Source: Macrotrachela quadricornifera
Lineage: Eukaryota; Rotifera; Eurotatoria; Philodinida; Philodinidae
Assembly (NCBI GenBank): GCA_022393335.1
Contig: JAJEKB010021795.1
Span: forward strand, 227,468-291,467
DNA length: 64,000 nucleotides
Direction: 5' to 3'
Part shown: positions 25,406 to 37,660 of the stretch, piece by piece
Position numbering within the stretch: the first letter of the stretch is position 1
How the letters are laid out: every line of letters starts with the position of its first letter
The notes under the pieces: generated by a model
Database searches by the model: none
What the model was told of the DNA's origin: nothing
What the model saw: the letters and a program-made list of their open reading frames with translations, nothing else
Made by a program: the position numbers and the translations under genes

Positions 25406-26220
25406 AGAATATTCATTATATACAATAATTCTTGTTTGAATTTTCTTTAGTTTTTATTTATTTTCTTCAGAAAACGTTGAATTTATTTCTGAATAAATTC
25501 GGATTTTGTATTTATTATAATGTTACATATAATAATACTCTTTTACCTTTTCAAAATGATCGTCAACAATTTGTATAACATATTGACTTAATTAACATGA
25601 ATTTAGAATATGAAACAAGCTTTAACTAAAAGAAACAAATGTTTCATTTATGAAAATTAATAAAATCTTTGAAACTAACTCCTCGTCACGTCCTACTAAA
25701 TAAAACGAGAGCATCTCTCTAGGGTCTAAGGAGCAATTCCTTAGTGTGCTCAAAGATTAAATTTTTTTAAACAGATTGATCAAAAATCAATTTATCGTAA
25801 ACTTTGATTTTCGATTGCATAAAAGTAAGATTGGCTCTATGGAAGAACAAACAAATGTGACACAGACACACAATTAAATTATATGAATTTTTTTATGATT
25901 TTTCTCACATGTCACATTGAAGATATATTAAGCACAGCATATCTCTATCCCAGTTATTTTTCATCATTTGACAGCTCTTAACGAGTTTAATCTACTCTGA
26001 AAAAACTTGGTATTAGTAATATGGAAGACAAACAAATATGACACAGACACATTGTCGAGAATATATGAGTTTTTCGACACTATCATACAGAGAAAATCTT
26101 GTATGCAACCTACTTAATCCGTATAAATTAGCATAATTTCGCAGCCTATGAAATTCTCTATCTATTGGTATATGATAGTTGAACTTTTGTTTTGATTATG
26201 ATAAATATTTTCCTTAAAGA
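25406..26220. repeat. Duplicated ~60-bp block, 178 bp apart
   Basis: A block with GGAAGAACAAACAAATGTGA then CACAGACACA and a later ATATGAATTTTTTT recurs as GGAAGACAAACAAATATGA, CACAGACACA and ATATGAGTTTTTCGACA, at about 25840-25904 and 26018-26080. The rest of the span, including a GC bump at 25680-25745, shows no gene. Confidence 0.5.
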
Positions 26221-27100
26221 AAATTATAAAAGATTATTATTTTCATATAAAATGAGAATATTTAAACCGTAACACAGAAAATCCTTAACGGATCCTCCCC
26301 TCATCTTCTTCTTCTTCTTCTTCTCTCGACTGAGATATTGATTAGATAATTCTATGTAAAAGATTTCATGATAATTGGATGAGCCTTTCAAAACCTCTCG
26401 TGTAAATTGACGGTCGAATCTGACACACTGACTGATTCTCGAGTCTATGAACTTTTTGAGTACACAAAAATGACTGTTTGAGCCGACCAACTGATTTATT
26501 TAACGAGATATTTTTTATAGATATAAGTCAAACTGAAGTAGAATGAATTATTTGTTATTAGCACATGATTTATGTCATGACTAAACAGTAAAAAAGTAAA
26601 AATAATTGACGACAAATTGATTTTGATCGACGTAGGGAAATAGAAGTGCCATATTCGATATTTTTAGGAAATATTCATTATATCATTTGAGCTTTGTGTA
26701 AATCCATTTGGGTTGAATGCAGAATTCTATGCTGAATCTAATGGTACCAATTTGAATGTGATTATCTGGGTAAAATACGGTTTTAGCCTGAAATATTTTT
26801 TTAATTGGAACAATTTGTCTGCGATATAGGGTCCATGCGATTTGTTCTGTGTGTTTTGCCTTGAAAGGATTGAGATACGTGTGTTTTTCTAGTACTTGTG
26901 ATTTATTTTTTTTAAATGTAGATGGTCACACTTTGCATGAGATAGTGTCCCCCTTATTGAATGATGTTATGATGTGTTTCGATTTGAATGACGTATGATT
27001 ATCGTGAGGGTTTTGAGTTGTTAACGTCTTGAGATAGTTAGTATATTGAATTGTTTTTTATTTCTATTCTGTAATAATTGTTAATCAAGTTTAATATCAT
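26220..27100. other. No gene seen
   Basis: Contains a (CTT)n run at about 26304-26322, which explains the lysine run of an 88-codon minus-strand ORF at 26224-26490. That ORF has no recognisable domain and is not called. The rest is A/T-rich with no structure seen. Confidence 0.4.
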
Positions 27101-27119
27101 CACTGTTTATAATCGTTTA

Positions 27120-28720
27120 GGTTGTGTGAGAGGCTTTTGAGATAAAGTAGTGATTTTTCTATGATTTGATCTATCATCTCGAAAATTGTGTTGAAATATC
27201 TGAATGAGATTTTATTTTTTCTCGAATACTCGTGAGATTATGTAGTGGAATTTTCTCAATCGATCTAATGCTTATAAAATTGTGTTGATAGGTGGCAATG
27301 AGGTTCTATCCCAGTGTGAGAGCTAAAATTAACTATTAAAAAGTTAAAAGATTTCAAATATGAATAAAAATTTCAAATGGTTAGAATCTCGTTTAGAAAT
27401 TTTAACCAAAGTTCTAATCAATGTTATAACTGTCAACTGTCGTCAAATTCATTCAAGACAAACAAATATTTTTCAATATTAACTTTGTAAACTTTGTACT
27501 TCGAACACATTGAACTTCTTAAAGTATCTGTTGATTTTTACGAATATTTTCAAAAAAAGTCCAATCTTTGAATTTATTTATTATTTTCCTTGAGATGTAA
27601 AACATCGTTCAGTAGTTCATTTTCCATGTTTTTTTTCTCCTAATTTTATAACTATTATCGATTAGGTTAGTCCCCGGTCAACTTTTAAAAAATGGTTTGA
27701 GTTGAATTTCTATAGCATAAAAATGGAAGAAAAAAGCACATCATAGAAGAAGAAGACTGATAAATGATGCTTTATGTGAATAAGAAAATAAAGTTGATGA
27801 GTTTCCATTTGTTTCATCTTTCTACAGTCTTCTGAAAGAAAAAAATAAATTTGTTAACGTCTCGTGTTATAAATAGAATATTTTATAACTTAATATTCGA
27901 AAGTGCTTATTTATCTTAATTCGAATTGACATTTCTAGCATCGATATAAGGGCAGTTGAAAGTTCTAAACATGCTTAAAATTTATGACTCCACCTGTTTT
28001 AACTCCCACATTGTTCTAGTCATTCATCTATCTATTCTCATACGTCTTTTAGACCAAATAGTCATATTTTATCAGTGGATTTATGGTTTATAAAATTTTA
28101 TTGGGATTATGAATAACCTTTTTTTTAACAATCTATCTTTTCTCAAACATTTGTTAAAATTAAGTAGTGACATTCTATCGATCGATCCTATCGTTTGTTA
28201 AAATTCTTTTGAGGGTTATGAATGAGATTCGATGTATGAATCTGTCTTTTCTCAAATGATCTTAATATTTAGTAATGACATTTTAGCATTCAATCTGTGC
28301 TTTTTTAAAATTCTTTTGTTGAGATTTAGGAATAACATTCTGCCTTTCTATTAATCTTTCGTGAAACGATATCGATGTTTAGGAATGTGCTTTGAATTTT
28401 TCATCTAGTCTTTCGAAAACCGTATTCAGGTTTCCAAATGAGATTCTATGTATCTATAAACCTTTTATGATACCCCATTGAGATTGAGAAATGAGATTTT
28501 TCCCATGTATGAACCATTTCTAAGATGGTATTGAGATTTAGAAGTGAGATTCTACACATCTATCAACTCTGTCTAAAATCGTTTAAGCTTTTAGGAATAT
28601 GATTGTACCTATTTGTCAACCTTTTCTAAGATCGATTCGAGGTTTAATATATGGTGTTTTATCCCTTTATGAACTTATTCTAAAATCGTTGTAATATAGT
28701 TATTGATAATGATATACATG
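27120..28720. repeat. Degenerate array, ~50-60 bp unit
   Basis: A unit resembling GAGATTTAGGAATGAGATTC, then TAYCCATCTATCAACC, then TTTTCTAAAATCGTATT recurs at about 27210, 27250, 27300, 28160, 28226, 28287, 28333, 28386, 28442, 28492, 28546, 28599 and 28653. Steps in the 28.1-28.7 kb part are about 50-65 bp. The stretch 27310-28090 between the two parts is not clearly repeat. Copies are highly diverged. No gene. Confidence 0.65.
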
Positions 28721-28934
28721 TTGATATACAGTTATCAATTTTGATTAGAAGGTTTATGGAATTGAAAGAGTGTAAGGACATACACTCAAGTAGTTTTTAC
28801 TAATATGTATGAATTGCAGAAGTCCTTCTATCAAGCTTACTTGAAAATTTTAGTTGATTCATGTGTGACTGGCATAAGCGTGTTTGTTTTTGTTATTGTT
28901 TTTGTTTTATCAAAGTGCAACGTATAATTATCCC

Positions 28935-29110
28935 TTTGAGGGTTTATGAATATTATATACTATTTCATAAACATTTTTTGACTAATATTTCAAGTTCATA
29001 AACCCTTTGATGTTCGCTTTTTATGAGGTTTATTTCAGGGTTTTACAATGACTTGATAAACAGTAGAAAATGGTTTGTTATACATTGTACTTTCATAAAC
29101 GCGTTAGGGA
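28935..29110. repeat. Cluster of inverted TTTATGAA words
   Basis: CCCTTTGAGGGTTTATGAA (28932-28950) is answered by TTCATAAACCCTTTGATG (28995-29012). Further TTTCATAAAC and TTTATGAGG words lie between and after. This is probably the wreck of a small fold-back element. Confidence 0.4.
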
Positions 29111-29114
29111 TTTA

Positions 29115-30040
29115 TTATTCTCCGGTTGTTTTTTCAGTGTGAAAACGTTTGTCGTGTAAGTTAAAAAGTTTAGATAAACTAGTGGCTAAACTAAAACTCT
29201 TTTGGTCAGACTAACAATATTTCTATCATCAAATTTAAGGAAAACTAGTCGCATTCTAAAATGTACATTGAATATAAAAAGATACACCACCGATAATTTC
29301 ATCGAAATTTGTCTGCACATTTTCTCATGAGAGAATACGGTCTATTTGACGATATTTAACATAATATAATCCCTTTCATCTCTGGAATCAATTACTGCTA
29401 ATTCCTCTGACTCCTATTATAACATCATCTCATAATATTGAAAACTAACTATTAGTTCCGTACACTGTTACAGAATTTTATTAGGGTAAGACAGAATTGC
29501 ATGTACCAGCAAATACAAAGAATTTCTAACATTTCCACTTAAGCGTTTGACTGATAACAATATCGTTTATAGAGTTGATATCGACAATGGACATAACATA
29601 GAACATATTAAACATACCGAATAAAACTAAATCTATCAATTTATTTTATATAACCGATCAATATATCTGTATATCATCATTTATACGAGCTTATATATAT
29701 ATACAGTACCCGTACACAATTGAATAATTAAATTATACGTATGATATAATTGACTATTATAACATGTTTCTATTCTATAATTTCTACTAATTCTATTTTT
29801 CTACAATTCCGATAATCATTAATAATTTAGAAACACGACAAAGAATTGAACATAATTAATTCAAAATTCGATAATACTGCTTTCGAATGCGAAAATATTT
29901 CCATACTATCCTTTCTATAATTATAAAACTAACTAATTTCCGAGTGAACGTGCCTGGAATACATCATTGTCGTTGAAATTAATATATAGTGTAGTGTAGT
30001 GCAGTGCATCTTTTAAACAACGAACGATTTTAATGCATAA
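29115..30040. other. No gene seen
   Basis: A/T-rich. Weak plus-strand coding-like fragments near 29380-29600 (for example FPLKRLTDNNIVYRVDIDNG) are in competing frames and cannot be assigned. Confidence 0.3.
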
Positions 30041-30049
30041 GAATAGAAT

Positions 30050-30485
30050 TAATAGACAGTTCAACGTATCTATTTTGATAAAACATTTGAAATAAATGAA
30101 GATAAAATCAATTCGATATTGAAAAGGTCTTTTGTACTTAGAGATTTTAACTAATTAAAATAAAATGAATTTGAAATTTAAAATATCTTTCTAAATAATG
30201 CATTTTAATGAATTAAAATAATATTCAGAAATAATTGAATGTATCTTTTATAATAATGTATTTAAAAGAGTTTAAATAAATTGTATGTACCTTTGAAAAT
30301 AATTTATTTTACCAAATTAAAGTAATATTATTATATAATTGAATGTATCTTTTTCAAAAACATATTATAATCAATTAAAATAATATTAATAGACAATTGA
30401 ATGTATCCTTGAAAATAATACATTTTAAAGAATTTAGATAATTTAATATATATTTGAAAATGATTCATTTTAATACATTAATTTG
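30050..30485. repeat. Degenerate array, ~45-60 bp unit
   Basis: A unit resembling CAATTGAATGTATCTTTGAA then AATAATGCATTTTAATGAAT and TAAAATAATATT recurs near 30064, 30124, 30182, 30239, 30283, 30339, 30398 and 30445. Different in sequence from the 28-kb array. Confidence 0.65.
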
Positions 30486-32480
30486 TTTAAAATGGGATTC
30501 TTTTTTCTAAAAGAAAAGAATAAAACATGAAATAAATTAATATCAATTAATCATTTATCTTTTTAATCAACTTTATTTATCTATTTCGAATGGCTTCAAT
30601 ATATATGTTCGTCGTTCTTATCTACGCAGACATAAAAACGCTAAAACGGTGTTTTTTCATGCATTATTATATGTCAATATATCAGAAAACAACGATTTAT
30701 AACGCGTCATTCAACAAATACAAGAAATTAGGGCGTTTACCCTTTTGTTAACGTTGTTTAACGCATTCAATAGACAATTTCTATATAACTTAAATCATTT
30801 TAACGACGAGATAAGCCTCTTTTAACGGATTAAAATAGAAATATATAATTAGTTATGCATTGAAATTCTCCTATGTTGGTTACTTTGTTTTTTTTATAAA
30901 TAGAATCCGTTTTACTTGTTTCGTTTTACGATCTATGATTATGTTTGTGTATGATATTAGATAGATAAAATAATGTCCATTGTAATAAACAAGAAAAGTC
31001 GTCGCATCGTCTATTATATTTATTCATTAATGTATATATGTAATAAGATTGAATTCTATTATGAACATATTTATGTAATCATAAATTTCCATAACTTGAC
31101 TAAGCTTTTAACCATTAGATAGAGACAATCAATGATTATAAATAACATATTCTATTTATCTTTCTATTTTATATTAAAAAGTCAATTTTCTAATGTAGAA
31201 GTAAAACATTAAATTGAATAATAAATCGATCCATATTATATTTCTTATGTACTATTCAGAATGTATAATATATATACTGGAAAATTTTCCACTAAAGCGA
31301 ACAAACACACTAATAACAAAAACAATCGATTTATTTAAAGAAAGAAATAAAATCAATGATATGACTTCAAAAAACGTCTTCTTCCGATTATTATATATCA
31401 ATTATTCTTCAAGTCGTAAGTAAATAAAATTGAGTTTAAGAATATTTGAGATTCAAGAAAAATATTTTTGTTTAAAGTAAATATGAAAAATGTGGATATT
31501 TTTATTTCTTATTTTATCATGTTCACACAGAACATATCGGAATTATATGTCGTCAGTAGTTGGTAATTATATATATATATATATATATGTTTTCTTATTG
31601 GATATTATGAACACTTCTCTTTGTCTTGTTTTCTTATAGATATATTGCGATGATAATATGATTCATTAATTTAATTATGTATAAAAAACACATAATATAA
31701 AGAATGATGAAAACGAATTAAAATATTTTTTATTCGTCTTTTCAAATATGTAATTATTCGAAAATTTCGTAAATAAATTTTACGAATTTTTCAAAAATAT
31801 TTTATTAAATCAAAAAACCTTATTTATAATTTAGTGGAAAAATGTTCATATAAGTTCGATTTGATTAATTTGGTCTTTTCGACCTTTTTTTTCAGAATCG
31901 ATTAATTTAAGAAGAGCCAAGAATCAGTGAGAGAAAATATCAAAAATTATAATTTAATACTTTAAAATAATCAAGAAATATTCGTTTTAATCGGAACGAT
32001 TAGCATAGGTATATACTCAAAAATATATTTTAACTAATACTGTATTTACAAAAAAGAAATATTATTTCATCTTTAGAAAAGAATTTTTTTTAATATGACA
32101 TACCAAGTTTATAAACTCTTTTTTTTGTCTCATAATCTAATTACAATAAAAAACAACGATTCAATTTTTCTTTTCTATGTATCGCTCTCTTACGGTCAAC
32201 TTTTTTTTCTGTTGAGTTAGTTTGATAAATTTTTGTTGGAAAGTAAAGTGTATCTTTATTGTAAATAGATTATTCAACTTAAATAAATTATAGAGGAATA
32301 GTCGATTAAATGACTTTATCAAGATCTTTTCTATTAAGATGAATAATTGACTGAGAAAATTCAATATATATGTCAACATGTTTTTAATAATTTCTTCCTA
32401 TTGAAGGTAGATAGTCTATAATTTTGAGATCATTCATATATAGAATCCATCCAAAATAGATGATACAATTAATAAAATTG
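30486..32480. other. AT-rich stretch, one possible exon
   Basis: A 69-codon plus ORF at 31214-31423 ends over a GTAAGT donor-like site at 31410. It reads YSECIIYILENFPLKRTNT and DLFKERNKINDMTSKNVFF and could be a decayed exon, but no family is recognised. An (AT)n run lies at 31567-31588. AACG-rich words at 30640-30830 hint at a fold-back but no clear arms were found. The 72-codon minus ORF at 32161-32379 is not convincing. Confidence 0.3.
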
Positions 32481-32766
32481 AGAAAAATGAAAAAAAAACG
32501 TGTGAGTGCTTTTTGCTCCCTTAACATAACGTTTAATAAGGGTCGTACATGTGCAGCATAGAATGATGAAACTTAGAGACTTCCTTACCGACTGTTTTTC
32601 TCTAGATATCACTAGAGAATTATGAAAGATTAACAAAGTTTTGATAAGTTCTCGTAAAGTTAGACAAAGACTTCTCGAAATTACTCATAAGAAAAATCCT
32701 AGAATTGATCAAATCTTTTTGAGTAAGTTAAAGATTTTCTTTAAGAATAGGACAGGATATCTATAG

Positions 32767-33022
32767 ACTAGAACAATCTTTAAAGACTTCGTCTACAATC
32801 CTCAACTTTGAATGATGTTACATTATAAGATTTTCATGTAAATCTCTGTAGAGAAAATAGTTAGATTGAAGCTTTTGTTTCGATAAAGTTTAAGATGAAA
32901 ATCTCACAATATAACATCATTGAATGTTGACAATTATAGGGGAAGAACTCACAATCAGTAAATATTGATTACCTCAATCAGCTATTAACATCAATACGAA
33001 GTATTTTAAGATTGTTCTCGTC
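32767..33022. mobile_element. Fold-back element (MITE-like)
   Basis: Two pairs of inverted arms are nested. GACTAGAACAATCTTTAAAG at about 32767-32789 pairs with CTTAAAATAC/GACGAGAACAAT read in reverse at 33001-33022. The inner pair covers 32802-32837 and 32895-32931 (TTGAATGATGTTACATTAT against its diverged complement). No coding. A non-autonomous inverted-repeat element is the simplest reading. Confidence 0.5.
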
Positions 33023-33444
33023 TTGAGATGTTCTAATCATAGACAAAATGTATATTCAAAAGCTTTGAATCATTTTGGAGAATTTTTGCTCTAGGTTTTA
33101 TTTACGAATCTGATTTATTGACCTTGTAAAACAAATAAAATGAGAGAATCATATAAAATTTTAAAATGATTTCGTAACTCGATCGTTTGAAACAGTCAAA
33201 AAGGTCAGAATTTTGACGTTATTACCAATTTATATAAGAATGCGTTTAAACATTACATATTTTGATCATCAGAACTATGAAGGAGTTTGAAAATTTTGCG
33301 ACTGTTAAAACGCATCAATTTGGCTTTTTTGACTGAATGGGTACTGAACATTACACTCATATATCATTTTGAACAATAGATAAATAGTATATATTCACAG
33401 ATGTCAATCATTTAAGACGAGTGATCATTATAATGACCACCCGT

Positions 33445-33520
33445 TTCCAAAGGATTTAAATAAATTCAATTGGAGATTGAAAATATCTTTGAAAATAATC
33501 TATTTAAATGAACGATCGAA
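33445..33520. repeat. Isolated copy of the 30-kb array unit
   Basis: GAAAATATCTTTGAAAATAA then TCTATTTAAATGAACG after AAATAAATTCAATTGGAGATT resembles the 30.05-30.48 kb unit. The 108-codon plus ORF at 33477-33803 begins inside it, which argues that its first codons are repeat-derived. Confidence 0.45.
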
Positions 33521-33974
33521 AAATATTGAAGATGAAAACATAACTTTTCCGAAGTATAATATCAATTTCGAGTTAATTGAATTAGTTTTTTTAATTGGAA
33601 TCGACATACAATCGAATAGTAGCACTCATAGCTTATATATTATGCAAATACAACAAAATATATCAGACAATGAAAAAGCATACATAATAATCAATGCCTC
33701 CAAACTATATCAGTATTTATTCTATGGAACATTGAGAATAAACTTAATAACACATAATATCTTTGAAAAAAAATCAAATAATAACGATAACAGACAGTAT
33801 TAATAATAGTTGACTGTTTTTATAAGTATTTTCATAGATTTTAACTTCTAATAATACGACGAATTTCGTTTATACATTGATAGAAATATCCATAAGAATC
33901 TTTTTATCACTTTTCACCTAACACTAACAAGTTTTATTAACAAAAATATTCTTAGTTTTTTTTTATATTTCTCA

Positions 33975-34145
33975 ATATGATAATAACATAAACGAACAAA
34001 ATTATCGTAATTCTATTCCGGATTATAATCGTACAAGTTTAACACCAAACGATCGAACTTCTATTCCATCATTTTCAGTATGTCTATCTCATTTGTATTC
34101 ATTGATGGTACCATTTCCAGTTACATCAACTGTCGGATAAATTAT
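33975..34145 (+). pseudogene. Possible exon remnant, unrecognised
   Basis: The plus strand is open for about 55 codons: NNINEQNYRNSIPDYNRTSL, TPNDRTSIPSFSVCLSHLYS, LMVPFPVTSTVG, then TAA. The composition is far from the A/T background (many S, T, P). It could be a real or decayed exon. No family recognised, no neighbouring exon found. Confidence 0.3.
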
Positions 34146-34642
34146 TTAATAATATATCCGATGAAAATATTTCATAGATTTAAAACGATAGGATATTTAT
34201 AATCAACTTGTATCTATGTCAAATAATAAAGCAAACCATCACTGACCTATCGAAGAGAGAGGAAGGGCTATACTCAATCTGAGAAAAACCAATAGAAGAT
34301 ATGTTATATAGAACGATTTGTATCTTTTATATGAAACATATTGACTTGCTCAATATATCAACCCTTTAGCGACAAATCGATTATTTTTCATCGATCTATT
34401 TCCTATTCAGTAGAGAAAAATACATGTTTAGGGTAGATAAAACTATTAAATATATGAGGTTATTAAGATCATAAACAACTGCATTTGTTATCTCATACTT
34501 AATCTTGTTTGAATTATTTTCAAATATCTTTTGTTCTTGTTGCTACGTTATAGTGACGTCATAATTTCTCTCTTCCGCTCTGATCTTTTGTTTTTCGAGT
34601 ATATTAGCATTTTCTATTGCTTATATATACATATATATATCA

Positions 34643-35109
34643 CAGGCCAATCCAAGATTCGCCTAGGCCATTTTCAGATTCGAGTTTGGACTAGTCGAAT
34701 CCTGAATTTTAGAGAAAGGTTTTACTAAAGTTCTCCTAACGATCGATATAGATATTCGATTGAAATTCTTTTTGGTAAACTACACTGAATCGATATTACT
34801 TTAGATACCACAATCACCAAAAAAAAATTGACGGTAGGATTTATTGTGAAATTATGAATACGTATCTTTAGACAGACCATATTTTATAGAGACTTGTCTA
34901 TAAAGGTTGAAGGCCGAATTCGATATCTCCACTGACAATTATAGTATATGAAGTAGTATTAACTGAGCACAGCTCACCTAAATAAATCTCAGGCCAATAT
35001 CTATATCGATAGTTAGGAGAACTTTAGTAAAAACTATCTCCACAATTCAAGATTGTACTAGTCAAAACTCGAATCTCAGAATGGCCTAGACGAATCTTAG
35101 ATTGGCCTG
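34643..35109. mobile_element. 467-bp MITE with 114-bp terminal inverted repeats
   Basis: The left arm 34643-34756 starts CAGGCCAATCCAAGATTCG and the right arm 34996-35109 ends with the complement of CAGGCCAATCTAAGATTCG. The arms match over their whole length with scattered changes, including ACTAGT and TTTACTAAAGTTCTCCTAAC. The element lies between TA-rich flanks. A clean target duplication is not visible. No coding capacity. Confidence 0.85.
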
Positions 35110-36265
35110 CGATGTATATGTATATATATATATATTCCCGTTCTCATTAACGAATTTGTATTGTTCTTCATTTTGACAATTAAATACATTTATTGGTCAA
35201 AAAAATCGAATAAAATACGTTGATAGAAGCACAAAATAAGTAGAACTTAGATTCAATATCGAACGCATGATTCATCACTTGACATCCTCTTTCAAAATTA
35301 GAGAAAAATTCTTTCTTTGATCATCATAATATTTTCATTCAATCTATTTAAACTAAATAAAAAAAAAAAGAAACTGATAAAAGAACTACTTTCCAACTGA
35401 AAAAAACTGTCTTCAAAGGATTAGTTGCGTTTGGAGAATATTTCCGGAAACTTGATTAAATACTAAGAAAGTAGTAGAAGATATAAGATATATAGGAGAT
35501 ATAGAAGCAATAAGTAACTCTCGTATGCAGACTTGTTTAGATCTTTTTCGTAGGAGTGATGTTTCTGAACTATACCGAAAATTGTTATCTATGTGATTCC
35601 ATAAATCGAAATCAGCGCATTCAGACGGCATTATTCTGCTAAGTGCGTTTATCAACACGTTTGAATTTCGCATTCTGAGCAGAAATTTAGACTAATTTTT
35701 TTCAAGCACCATGGTGAAATTAGTAAATTTGACTATCTGTTACTCTTGCCACATAAATATTATCGTCGATCATATATTTTGGCTTTTAGCGTGAACATCC
35801 GTGACCAAGTTTTTTAATAAAATATTTATATTTAGAAATAAGATAATAATTAATTACTAATAAATCAATAAAATTTAACTTCATATTCCGATTCGTCATA
35901 CTCTATTACCTTTTCGTCAAGTTTTATGCAAATCCTGAATAATTAATAATCAGTTGGATGATTAAATTTTAATTAATTAATAAAAAAAAGCTCACGTTCA
36001 AACTCCCACCTCGAAATACTCTTTGGTTAAGTTTTACGAAAAATAATCCATTTTATTATCACCTTATGAAATGGTCACATACAAGCAAACATTTTTATCT
36101 TCCTAAATTCTTCTCTACGAGAAAGAGAATTAAAAATTAAAAAAAAATTTGTTTTTTTTGGGCAATCATAAAAACTATTGGTATCATTGAATTCCCCGAT
36201 CTAAAAACCCTTTGGTCAAACTTTATATGAAAAATGTTCTATATCTGCTATATCACATATAGTTA
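35110..36265. other. AT-rich, no gene called
   Basis: An 86-codon minus ORF at 35413-35673 (RNSNVLINALSRIMPSECAD, LRKRSKQVCIRELLIASISP) has a less A/T-driven residue mix than most ORFs here, but shows no recognisable domain or neighbours. The rest is A/T-rich. Confidence 0.3.
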
Positions 36266-36270
36266 CACTA

Positions 36271-36613
36271 ATGGAATCGACTGATCAACAGGTCAATGCA
36301 ATGAATGATTCGACTGATTTGACTAGTACTGATAATCAAGAACAAATTATTGATGAGTTATATTAAAACTTCATGTCTAGAATAATAATAAAAATATATT
36401 TCTTTAATTTTCATATAATTGATTAACAAGATGTTAATGATAAAAATCTGGCAGAAGTATAGAAAAAACTGATCTTAAACAACTCCATTGTTATGTCAAA
36501 ATCGAAAATATACATTTAACGTAAACACGTAACAAAGACATCAACATTACAAGATAAGATAATAACGACTTTAGTTGATGATAAATTATTGATTGAAGGT
36601 AGCTGATTTACAG
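36271..36613 (+). pseudogene. Split decayed gene, part 1
   Basis: ATG at 36271 opens MESTDQQVNAMNDSTDLTST, DNQEQIIDELY, then TAA at 36364. An intron or decayed bases follow. From about 36431 a frame reads DVNDKNLAEV, TAG, KKLILNNSIVMSKSKIYI, TAA, RKHVTKTSTLQDKI and TTLVDDKLLIEGS, TGA, FT. The stops lie where Gln, Gln and Trp fit. The gene is then cut by the hAT-like insertion at 36614. The right flank resumes with FALKRANGSKSLMPEY, where FA repeats the FT of the left flank, as expected for a target duplication. The family is not recognised. An acidic, Gln-rich start suggests an N-terminal region. Confidence 0.5.
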
Positions 36614-37116
36614 CAGAGATCGAATCGGTTTGAATCTTTGAAAAATTAAACCGAACCGAAACCGAAACATCTTAAAAACGATCCGCGAACGGAATCCGAA
36701 CGATTTTTCGAAAGATTTAAACTGAACCATACCAAAACCGAAGTTTATAAAACCGAACCAAACCAAACCAAACCGGATTAGAAGAAAGTTCTATTAATCT
36801 AACAATCGGATTTCCTGTTTGTAATATTAAATAATAGTCTATTCTTTTTTGTTGATTTTCAAAATTAGTAAATCGTTCCTCTCCACACTATATTATAAAC
36901 CCTCGTAAACATCTAATACGTTCACTATCTGAAGTTGCCGGTGAGGCTTCTATTAAGGCCTTCCCTCAAAAATCGATCTCAATTCTGTCACCTGCGAATG
37001 AGCTCAAATTCGGAGTATATGTTGGGACTGAAGTGAGGAGGCCGTGGTTAAATTTTTAGCTCAATTCCATGACATTTGGCAGAGATATGAACCAAAAAAG
37101 GATCAAAAGTAGCTCA

Positions 37117-37429
37117 TTTTACTTCCAAGATTTTTCGATCCTGTATCTTTCAATATATATAAATTTTTTTTCTCATTAGAAAGAGCATGTCAAGATGCGG
37201 AACACAACAGACTCCTTTTTCAGCGGTGAAAAGAGGTCTCAAGTTCAACGACTCAAAAAAGGCGACAAAAATGGATGTCTAGTTACACAAATGACTGTAT
37301 ATATGATGAAAAATAGAGCTTAATTTAAAAACGAACACTATGGTGTTCTGCATCTTGACGCGTTCTTCCAAACAAACAAAATTTATATATATTGAAAGAG
37401 ATTCACCTGAAAAGTCTTGGAAGTAAAAT
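37117..37429. repeat. Inverted repeat nested in the hAT-like element
   Basis: Arms 37117-37205 and 37343-37429 pair over almost 90 bp: ATTTTACTTCCAAGATTTTT through TTTCAATATATATAAATTTT to AAGATGCGGAACAC, with the diverged complement on the right. This would be a second, nested MITE. Confidence 0.75.
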
Positions 37430-37644
37430 CAAACCGAGAAAAAACGAAAAATATTTTTCGTTTTTGTTCAAAATAAGCATATTTTTAAAGAATAGGTTGA
37501 TGAAAATCTTCGAAAATTTTCACCAAAAAAGAAGCGCCGAAGAAAAAATAATATCATTTCTGGAAGAGCAGAAGAAAGACTATCTCTTCATACATTTATC
37601 TCAATTTCGTCAATTTTGGAGAGAAAGGACTTTTTTTGAGGAGA

Positions 37645-37660
37645 GGGGGGGGGGGGGGGG
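37645..37660 (+). repeat. Poly-G run of 16
   Basis: Sixteen consecutive G in an A/T-rich region, inside the hAT-like element. Could form a G-quadruplex or be a replication-slippage tract. No matching C-run partner was found within the element. Confidence 0.9.

Noticed and set aside
26224..26490. 88-codon minus ORF with a Lys run
   Set aside because: The Lys run is a CTT microsatellite and the remainder shows no domain or coding neighbour.
33477..33803. 108-codon plus ORF as a gene
   Set aside because: It starts inside a satellite-like unit, is driven by A/T-rich codons (N, I, K, Y), and shows no domain or splice context.
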